Of a stretch of DNA of 64,000 nucleotides, positions 56,586-64,000 are shown piece by piece. The DNA is from Mycoplasma sp. (lineage in GTDB: Bacteria; Bacillota_I; Bacilli_A; Mycoplasmatales; Metamycoplasmataceae). Both the position numbers and the translations under genes were made by a program. The stretch lies in the NCBI GenBank assembly GCA_024244685.1, contig JAAEOJ010000057.1, positions 1 through 64,000 on the forward strand. Reading direction: 5' to 3'. Each line of letters starts with the position of its first letter. The stretch's first letter is position 1. The notes beneath the pieces are model-generated. The model was not told where the DNA came from. It worked only from the letters and a program-made list of their open reading frames with translations, and ran no database searches.

Positions 56586-57158
56586 TTAATCTTGCAAAAT
56601 TTTTATAAGTTCTTCTTGTAAATTATTAATTTTTACTTTTGTTAATTTACTATTTCTAGCAATTGATATTCCACCTGTTTCTTCAGATACTATAATTGTG
56701 ATTGAATCTGATTGTTCAGATATTCCCAATGCAGCACGATGACGTGCACCATATTTATTATTTACTGATGCTTGAGTTATTTTAAAATATGTTGCAACAT
56801 ATTTAATTTTTCCACCTTCTATAATTAAAGCTCCATCATGCAATGGTGATTTTTTATTAAAAATTGAAATTATGAGTAATGATGAAATATTAGCATTTAT
56901 AAGTATTCCATCGGTTCTTAATTTATCTAAATTATCTTTATTAACTAATGTAATTATAGCGCCTGTTTTTGTTTCTGATAATTGAAGTACAGATTCATAT
57001 AATTGGTGAATTAAACGGAGTTGCGTTGAACTTCCTAAAGAATTAAATTTATTTGTTTTAAATAATCATATAAGTAAGCGAGTTATGTGAGGTAATAAAA
57101 TTATTAATAATATAATAACTGAAATTACTGTTATTGTTTCTAACATTGTTTGATTCAT
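56586..57158 (-). CDS. cdaA: Diadenylate cyclase (CdaA/CdaM type)
   Basis: 190 residues; makes c-di-AMP from two ATP. There is a single N-terminal membrane helix (VISVIILLIILLPHITRLLIWLF), as in the compact mycoplasma type, not the three of Bacillus CdaA. The DAC domain has both active-site motifs: DGA (108-110) and RHR (139-141) in YGARHRAALG. It ends with SEETGGISIARNSKL. A strong GGGAGGTGA lies eight bases before the ATG at 57158, inside the end of the preceding gene. It follows the GGDEF/EAL-like membrane protein by four bases and precedes mgtE. Confidence 0.95.
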
Positions 57159-57162
57159 ATAT

Positions 57163-59094
57163 TTATTCACCTCCCTTATTTTTTATATATTCTATATATA
57201 TTTTATCTTTTTTATTAAAATTTGTTGGATATAATTCTGATTTATTAAATAAACTACCACCAACATTATTGATTTTAAATTCTAATGCCATTTTTAATTC
57301 TTCTAATGAAGATATTTTATGAGCTATAGAAGTAATATTATTTTGCTTACAAATACTTAATGTTTTTTTTAATTCTGATTTATTTAAATCATTTAAATCT
57401 AAAAAGATATATTCGAAATCAATCCATTCTACTTTTTTTATTTTTTCTGCTCTATCACAATTTATGATACCAAATGTCATACCCAAATTTTTTAAATAAT
57501 TTATTTTTGAAATCATTATTTCTTTTTTATTCACTTTTAATAAAGAGTTTATATTTAATAAACAAATTAAATTTAATGCCGATTGTTTGAATCTATGAAT
57601 AGAAGAAATAAATTCTTCAGCATTAAAATCTATTGAGTTAATTATTGAAGCATGATATTGAAATGCTATTTTATTATTTGTCCAACTGTTTGAACTTATG
57701 ATAGATTTTGCTGAAATATATTTTTTTAAGATATTTAATTTACCAATTTCTTTTGCATATTTAAATGAACCATCTAATGAAATTAATCCACCACTAGCAA
57801 TTATTGTTTTTGCATAGTTGCAAATAGTATTTTTATTATTAATATTAATTATAGGATAATATTTTTGAGATATAAAAGGTATATCAATATTTTTAACTAA
57901 AATTTCTATATCTTTATAATCTCTTATTTTATTTCTTTCTAAAGCTGGATCATATAAAGTTACGTTATTTAAAGTATTATGTCATTTTGCGTTTTTTAGT
58001 GCTAAAGCTGACTTTTCTATCATTTTTTGAATTGAACATTCTTGTATACCATATATAATAGCTCCACCTTTAACTGTAGCTGTTGCACCATTTAAAGAAT
58101 TTTTTAATTTATAAAATTTACTAATTTTAGTAATTTTATTTTCTATAATAGAAAGGGCGTCTCTTCCTATTCTATTTTTACTTGAATTATTATTAATAAT
58201 ATTTTTGATGACTATTTTTTCTTTTGTTTTAATAAACAAACCTCATTTATTTGAATCCACTTTAAAGAAAATGGCACCTTTTTTTAATAAAGAGTTTTCA
58301 AGATTAGATAAAACAAAAGGAGTTAATTTTTTTATTGTTTTTTTATTTGTTATATCTCACTTAATTTGAAACAATAAGAAAATACCTTGATTTAAATTAT
58401 ATTTTTTTATGTGCTTTTGTATTTCAAAGTTAGTATGACCTTCTCTAAAATAATTTCCATGAACATATTTAGAACTTTTATATAAACTGGTTGCTGATTC
58501 AAAAAATAAAGTTAATCGACAAATCCCAAAAATAATAATAAGTGAAATAATAAATGGCAATACACTACTTATAATGAAAAACTTATTTAATAATATTCCT
58601 GTAATAACAGTTGATATAACTCAGAATATAACTAAATTTGAAAGTAAAAAAATAAATAATAAAAATAGTGTAGTATTTTGTTTGAAAAAATTAGATGATA
58701 TATTTATTATAATCATAGATGCAAAAGTTAAAGATAAAATATAATAAAAATTAATTAAATTATCATAATCCGTATTATTAAAGAAAAAAAGAGTAAATAA
58801 AATAATACCTATTAAAGAATAACAACTAACAATAGCGCTGTTAAAAAATGAAATTGATAATCCTATAGCAATAAATAAATAAGGGCTGTACATTTGATTT
58901 GAATTTTGCATCCAAAATTGAAAAATAATTGCAATTGATGAATAAAGAGTTCCTTTAATAAATTCTATTATTTGAACTGGTAATTTTAATTGAATAAAAA
59001 ATCTTGAAGTTATAAAAATACCAATAATAAAATAACTTACAATAAAAGTTAAACAAAATAAAAATAATATTAATATATTTATAAAAATAGCCAT
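57163..59094 (-). CDS. Membrane protein with degenerate GGDEF-like and EAL-like domains
   Basis: 643 residues. Residues 1-~198 form about seven hydrophobic segments. About 228-375 is GGDEF-like: the motif position reads SNKWGLF (~281-287), and the end LALKNAKWHNTLNNVTLYDP matches the ALYxAKxxGRNxVxxYD ending. About 385-630 is EAL-like: FISQKYYPIINI (LHYQPIVD), NYAKTI where EALIR belongs, FQYHAS for xVNxS, LKNLGMTFGIINCD for LGxxIAIDDFG, SIAHKISSLEEL for VVAEGVExxEQL and VGGSLFNKSEL for QGYLFSKP. Every catalytic and metal residue I can align is replaced. At least five UGA Trp codons are used. The ATG at 59094 follows TATAAT-N6. It is probably a sensor or scaffold; the cotranscribed cdaA suggests a link to c-di-AMP. 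Confidence 0.85.
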
Positions 59095-59100
59095 AATTAT

Positions 59101-59106
59101 ATTATA
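59101..59106 (-). promoter_or_regulatory. -10 element of the GGDEF/EAL-like - cdaA - mgtE operon
   Basis: TATAAT-ATAATT-ATG. An upstream in-frame reading from 59184 would run into the tmRNA gene and is excluded. Confidence 0.55.
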
Positions 59107-59150
59107 CATAACTACTTTATAAGTTACATTTATAAAAATGAAATAAAAAA

Positions 59151-59552
59151 TGGTGGAGATGCCGGGAGTTGAACCCGGGTCCACACAAACTTCAATCTAA
59201 GTACTTCTACAGTTTATTTTTCTTTATCTATTACTTATTTTGAACTAAAGAAAACAAAAATTTCAAATAAGTTCTTACTTAAATTTCGTTGTATTTTAGT
59301 AAGATCCATACAACTACCCCTTGAATATAATAAGCTATAATACCTCCAAGGAAAAAGTATTTTCGCTTTAGCTGCCAAGTATTGTTAGGCGAATGCTAAT
59401 TGTTTTGAAGCAGTTTTGGCAATAAATAGATCTTTGTCATTAACTACATCTTGTTTTTTTGAATTTGCATTTAACAAATGTCTAGCCCTTAAGGTTTGGA
59501 GACCACTGCAATACAAAGGAAAAGTAGGTCTGTCGAATCCATTTCATCCCCA
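59151..59552 (-). ncRNA. ssrA: Transfer-messenger RNA
   Basis: 402 bases. The 5' end GGGGATGAAATGGATTCGAC and 3' end with TTCAACTCCCGGCATCTCCACCA form the tRNA-like domain, with encoded CCA. The tag reading frame runs from a GCA resume codon: it begins ANSKKQDVVN, ends ASKQLAFA before TAA, and is 27 codons long. It has the hydrophobic Ala-ended degron as in other mollicutes, whose tags are longer than the ~10-codon tag of E. coli. A TATAAT lies ~30 bases upstream. Confidence 0.96.
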
Positions 59553-59613
59553 TAATTAAAACAATTTATGTTTCATAAATATTATACTTTTTTTAATCGA
59601 TTTTCTAAAAAAT

Positions 59614-60051
59614 TTAAATATTATATTCCTTTTTAATTTTTCTAGAAATATCTCTTTGTTTTATTGTTTCACGTTTATCTATTTTTGTTTTACCTTTTGC
59701 TAATGCTATATCAACTTTAACAAAACCTTTATTTGATAACTTAAGAGAAACAGCAATTAAAGACATTCCTTTTTGTTGAACTCCAATTTTTAATTTTTTT
59801 AGTTGATTTTTATGCAATAATAATTTTTTGCTTCTCATTTCATCGCCATTAACATTCATAAATAAGTCTATATGCATACCTTGCAAATAAGCTTCTTTAT
59901 TTTTGAAATTAACAAAAGCCCCTTTAATTTGAACTTTTCCTGCTCTTATTGATTTAACTTCTCAACCCAGGAGTTCAATGCCGGCCTCTATTCTATCTTT
60001 AAGTTCATAAGAATAGTGTGCAAGTTTATTTTTTGCTATTATTTTATGCAT
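59614..60051 (-). CDS. smpB: SsrA-binding protein SmpB
   Basis: 145 residues, partner of tmRNA encoded next to it. Family blocks: [31 protein letters not shown] (the UGA Trp is here), NVNGDEMRSKKLLLHKNQLKKL, and the C-terminal basic tail KGKTKIDKRETIKQRD. AAGGAGATA precedes the ATG at 60051. It lies between rnr and ssrA. Confidence 0.97.
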
Positions 60052-60074
60052 CTATATCTCCTTAAATATTTAGT

Positions 60075-62153
60075 CTATTGTTTTTGCATATCTGCCAATA
60101 ATAAGTCTATTTTACCTTCAGATTTATTTGTTTTATTTACTATTACTTCAACTGTATCACCAATTGTAATTTCTCTTGTTTTGGACTTAAGTTTAAAACC
60201 ATTTTTTGATAACTCATACTTACCATCAATTAATGAAGATATGTGAACTAATCCATCTACTTTATTAGGAAATTCTACAAAAAATCCAAACTTTGCCATT
60301 GAAACAATTTGCCCTTTTAATTTTTTTCCGATAAATTTTTCAAAAAATTCAGCTTTTTTAATATCAGAAACTTTTCTTTCTAGTTCTATTGCTTTTTGTT
60401 CTGAATCGGAGTTACTTTTAGCTATTTGATCTAATATACTATCAAAATGCCTAGTCATGTTTGGTTTATTATCAAAGAAATATGTTCTCAACATTCTATG
60501 AACCATTAAATCAGGATATCTTCTAATAGGAGAAGTAAAGTGAGTGTAGTTTTTTGATGCTAATCCAAAATGACCTATATTTTCTTTTTGATAAATTGCT
60601 TTTGACATTGTTCTTAACATCATTATTTTCAAGAAATCATCAAAACGTTTTCTTTTAAGTTGTTCTATTACATTAGCAAATTCCTTTGGCTCCGGATTAT
60701 CTGGAATAGATAAGTTTAATCCTAATGTTTTTAAAACTTCTGTTAATGAAGAGGTCCTTTCCATCTCTGGTTTATCATGAATCCTATAAATAAAAGCTAA
60801 TTTTTTTGATGCCACATGTTCTGCAACTGTTTCATTTGCACGCACCATAAAATCTTCAATCATCATTTCTGAAAAACCTCTATTTCTAATAACAATATCA
60901 ATTGTTTTTCCAACTTCATCTAAAACTAATTTAGATTCATTTATATCAAAATCAATATAACCTTGTTCTTTTTTGTATTTTCTGATTTTGGTTGTAAGTT
61001 CTTTAGAAATCATTAACATATTAACCAATTTTTTATTATCATATTTTTTTTTGCCTTCATAAAATTCATTTACATCTTTATAAGTTAATCTATATTTTGA
61101 ATTTATAATAGCAGGATAAATATCATAAGAGACTGTTTCTCCACTTGAATTTATTTCTATTTCACAAGAAACAACAAATCTATCTACATTTGGATTCAAT
61201 GAACATATTCCGTTAGATAATTTTTCAGGAAGCATTGGTATAACTCTATCAGCAAGATAAACTGAAGTCCCTCTTTTTAATGCTTCTTCATCAATAAAGC
61301 TTCCTTCTTTAACATAATGAGTTACATCAGCAATATGAACACCTAAAATATAATTTCCGTTTTTTAACTTTGAAACTTCAATAGCATCATCAAAATCTTT
61401 TGTATCATCACCATCTATCGTAATAACAAGTCTTTCTCTAATATCTTTTCTGCCTTTTTTTTCTTCTTTATCAATAGTATTAGGTATTTTTTGAGCTTCT
61501 TTTAAAACTTCTTCAGGAAATTTTCAAGATATTCCTGATTGTTCAATGTTAGATTGAATAAATACTTTAGCATCATCTTTATGACCTATGGTTGATATTA
61601 AATCAATAATTATTTCATTTGGTTTATACTCAATTATTTTTACTTTTATTATGTAATTTTCATTTAGTTTAGAAGTATCTAAAAATCTATACCTATTAAT
61701 AAACTTACCATCAATAGTTTTAAAACCTCATTTTTTACCAAACTTTTCTGGAATACCAACTAATGTTTTTGTTTTTCTTTTTAATATTTTAATTACTTTT
61801 CCTGTCCTTTTGGTTTTATCTGTTGAATCTTCATAATATTTAATAACTACTTCATCTCTATCGAAAGCATTTAAAGTGTCTTTTGGTCCAATAAAAATAG
61901 AATTTTCACCTTCAATATCAACAAAACCAAACCCTTTTGGATTAACTCTAATTTCTCCAAAAGTTTCTTTAATTTTATTTGGTTTTATAAAACTACCATC
62001 ATTCATTATAAAAATTTTTCCATCTTTTGAAAGCGATATTAAAAATTTAGATAAAATTTTATTATCTTCTCTTTTTATTTTTAATTTTTTAGCTAAAGCA
62101 ATAAAATTCTGTGGTTGTTCATTTATTACTGAAAGTATTTTTTTTTCATTCAT
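60075..62153 (-). CDS. rnr: Ribonuclease R
   Basis: 692 residues; 3'-5' exoribonuclease of the RNB family. An N-terminal helical/cold-shock region (RVNPKGFGFVDIEGENSIFIGPKDT) precedes the RNB catalytic core (DIAD-containing segment near 61350, YPAIINSKYRLTY). RNB core sequence such as HFTSPIRRYPDLMVHRML follows, then a C-terminal S1 domain (KGQIVSMAKFGFFVEFPNKVDGLVHIS). UGA Trp codons split the frame under the standard code. The ATG follows the secG stop by one base. It works with SmpB and tmRNA. Confidence 0.96.
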
Positions 62154-62154
62154 A

Positions 62155-62385
62155 TTACATATAAAATCTTACAATTATTGAAGCCAACATAAAACAAATA
62201 CCTAAAATCATCATAGTTCATTTTAAAGCTTTTTTAGAACCTTGTTCTTTTGATACTTTAAATAAATCAAGATCAGAAGAACCAACCAATGCCCCTGAAA
62301 AACCTTGCGAATCTCCAGACATTAATAAAGAAATTATTATTGTAACTAATGATAAAAATATCAATATGATTAATAGTGCAAGCAT
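62155..62385 (-). CDS. secG: Preprotein translocase subunit SecG
   Basis: 76 residues, two membrane helices (LALLIILIFLSLVTIIISLLM; MMILGICFMLASIIVRF) around a loop with SGDSQGFSGALVGSSDLDLF, the usual SecG pattern. One UGA Trp falls at ALKW. GGAGG precedes the ATG at 62385. secG next to rnr is a common Gram-positive arrangement (secG-rnr-smpB-ssrA), preserved here. Confidence 0.9.
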
Positions 62386-62399
62386 TTATTCCTCCTTAT

Positions 62400-63419
62400 C
62401 TATAGTATTAAGATTAAAATTCAGCCAATAATATATATTAGTGCAATAATAGCAGGAAATAATATATAAAGAAATTTATTCTTAATCTTCTTTGAAATTA
62501 TAGCAAATATTCCAAGAAACATTAACATTAAAGAAGTTGCAATAGCTATTTCTCAAACTTTTCCACTACTTTTAACAATAGGACCACCTGTATAAGCCAT
62601 ATCTCCATAAAAAATTAATGATAAATTAAATATTTGCGAACCTATTATAGAACCAATTGCTGCTATTGGCTGTTTATTTATTATTAATACAAATAAAGAA
62701 ACTATTTCAGGCATAGCTGTTGTCATGGAAAGTAAAATTCCTCCTGCTGATTCACTTTTTAATTTATAAGTATCCTTCATACCATCAACTATAATATTTA
62801 AAAAAAATGCCGAAATTAATAACAATAATGAATATATAATAAATCCAAATATACCTTTTTTAATTGAAATATTCAATATTTTTTTTTCACTTTTATCTTC
62901 TTCTCCATATTTATAAGATAAAAATACATAAATCAAATAAGTTATAAAAAATATAAATGGCAATATTCCTATTACAAATTTACCCTCTACTCCTATCGAA
63001 AAATCATCGCCTATACCTAGTACAATTGCAACTATTATAGATAGTATCATAGAAAAAAATATTGAGAACTTTGTTCATGTACCTAGTTTTTTTATAAACA
63101 TTTGTCTAAAGAAAATTATAGATGCAATTGCAATTGCAAATGTAGAAAAAAAGTTTGCTCCAATATCATCTGCCAAACCTATTGCAGGAGTTCCATTGCG
63201 AGCTTGAATGATTTCAGTTGATAATTCAGTTAATGAAGTAGACGCAGAAATTAAAGTCCCTCCAATAAAAGCTCCTCCCAATCTAGTTTTTTCAATAATT
63301 ACTTCAGCATATTTAACCATCTTATATGAAAATAAAAAAGTTAATAGTGATGCTGGTATAAATCACATTCAAAATAATGATGGATTATTAATTCCTGGTA
63401 TTTTTTCAATAAAATTCAT
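62400..63419 (-). CDS. Ca2+/cation antiporter (CaCA family)
   Basis: 339 residues, about ten membrane helices in two homologous halves. The alpha-1 repeat is GGTLISASTSLTELSTEI with a following GLADDIGANFFSTF. The alpha-2 repeat is SAGGILLSMTTAMPEIVSLF followed by AAIGSIIGSQIFNLS. Acidic residues in both repeats (Glu in TSLTELSTE and AMPE) fit cation exchange. TAG stop at 62400; UGA Trp codons interrupt it under the standard code. TATAAT-ATTTAT-ATG (63426-63431) predicts a leaderless mRNA. It is followed by secG after 14 bases. Ion specificity cannot be told. Confidence 0.9.
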
Positions 63420-63425
63420 ATAAAT

Positions 63426-63431
63426 ATTATA
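63426..63431 (-). promoter_or_regulatory. -10 element of the antiporter - secG - rnr run, leaderless layout
   Basis: TATAAT six bases before the ATG at 63419. Confidence 0.55.
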
Positions 63432-63467
63432 TACCTATAATATATTTAGTATAAAAAAGACTTATAA

Positions 63468-63494
63468 AAAAATAGTTACTCTTCAACTATTTTT
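63468..63494 (-). terminator. Terminator of whiA
   Basis: AAAAATAGTT / AACTATTTTT with a seven-base loop, followed by TTTATAAG on the minus strand. The whiA stop (63476-63478) lies at the end of one arm. Confidence 0.75.
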
Positions 63495-64000
63495 CTTAAT
63501 TTAATTAATCAGTGGTTTAATCCGCTTCTAGTTTTTTTTATTCCTTTTTCTTCTAATAAAATTACTAATTCCGCCAAAGAAGAAAAGGGGTTTTGTTTTT
63601 TTAATTCAAAAAATATTAATTCATTTTTATTAAATTTATCCTTTAAATTATTATTTATAATATATTTATAATTTTCTAAATGATATGAAGAAGCTATAGA
63701 GAGTTTTTCTTGATTATGTGAATCTAAATTAGAATACCTATTTAAATGATTAGAATAATCTCTTTGTATTCTAATATCTTCAAAAATAATCAAAGAATTT
63801 GTTGCTTGAATTGCTTTTAAGAAATCAGATATCATATCTGCTTTTTTTAAATAAATAACTCAATTCATTCTACGTTTAATAATTGTAAAAGAAAAATTAT
63901 ATTTATATAGATAATCAACAACTTTTTTTGCTTGTTCTTTATAATAAAATTGTATTTCTAAATGATATGAAGTTGTATTAGGATCAGAAACCGAACCTCC
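63476..64000 (-). CDS. whiA: WhiA-family DNA-binding protein, C-terminal part (partial)
   Basis: The C-terminal 174 residues are in the window; the 5' end lies beyond 64000. Family features: IYLKKADMISDFLKAIQA, then RDYSNHLNRYSNLDSHNQEKLSIAS (family NRxxNxDxAN). The C-terminal helix-turn-helix ends SSLAELVILLEEKGIKKTRSGLNHWLIKL (family SLxELGxxLxxxxSKSGVNHRLxKL). Two or more UGA Trp codons are used. WhiA is a homing-endonuclease-derived regulator tied to division in Firmicutes. Confidence 0.9.

Noticed and set aside
57163-59094. Glycerophosphodiester phosphodiesterase or plain GdpP-type protein
   Set aside because: No HRG/ExD metal motifs of GDPD and no DHH-DHHA1 domain are present; the C-terminal half follows the EAL pattern.
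59095-59184. N-terminal extension of the GGDEF/EAL-like protein
   Set aside because: It would run through the promoter and into the tmRNA 3' end; TATAAT-N6-ATG defines the start at 59094.

Overview
The window is 64 kb from a wall-less bacterium of the class Mollicutes. Four things show this: a very A+T-rich sequence, UGA used as a tryptophan codon inside almost every conserved gene (for example in tpiA, rpoB, gatB and ptsI), overlapping genes with minimal spacers, and a typical reduced gene set. I cannot name the genus. The partial 16S gene at positions 1-358 (minus strand) would settle it. Nearly everything is on the minus strand. Exceptions are an alpha/beta hydrolase (5549-6328), two tRNAs (8779-8944) and the rpsO / rpsP-trmD-rplS block (28404-30175). 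No mobile element, prophage or CRISPR array was seen, and no gene-free stretch exceeds about 215 bases.

Layout: 5' end of 16S rRNA; ymdB; pheS-pheT; hslO; hydrolase; gpmI; tpiA; tRNA-Thr and tRNA-Leu; pgk; rplJ-rplL-rpoB-rpoC with an L10 leader; a GH13-fold protein that has lost its catalytic residues; a membrane-anchored unknown plus pgsA; rnpB; a DivIVA/GpsB-like gene; two YhgE/Pip-like membrane proteins; ffh; a membrane unknown; rpsO; rpsP-trmD-rplS; ribF; truB; rimP-nusA-ylxR-infB-rbfA; polC; pyrH-frr and cdsA; ftsY-ylxM; ligA-gatC-gatA-gatB-yihY; rluD; tRNA-Gly; ptsH-ptsI; cls; the run GGDEF/EAL-like protein - cdaA - mgtE - tRNA-Ser; tmRNA; smpB; a Ca2+/cation antiporter - secG - rnr run; and the 3' part of whiA.

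Most of the content is core information processing (transcription, translation initiation, tRNA charging, trans-translation with ssrA, smpB and rnr close together), glycolysis (gpmI, tpiA, pgk), the general PTS enzymes, phospholipid synthesis (cdsA, pgsA, cls) and SRP targeting (ffh, ftsY).

The most unusual object is a 643-residue membrane protein (57163-59094). Behind its N-terminal membrane domain it carries recognisable but catalytically dead GGDEF-like and EAL-like domains. It sits 4 bases upstream of the diadenylate cyclase gene cdaA, which is followed by the Mg2+ channel gene mgtE. Other points of interest are the dead GH13 protein with a ~160-residue charged helical tail, a RibF whose riboflavin-kinase half is eroded, a PolC whose PHP metal ligands are lost, a rimP gene with no standard start codon, a leader hairpin before pheST, a recurrent TATAAT-N6-ATG (leaderless mRNA) layout, and terminators that contain the stop codon of the gene they end.
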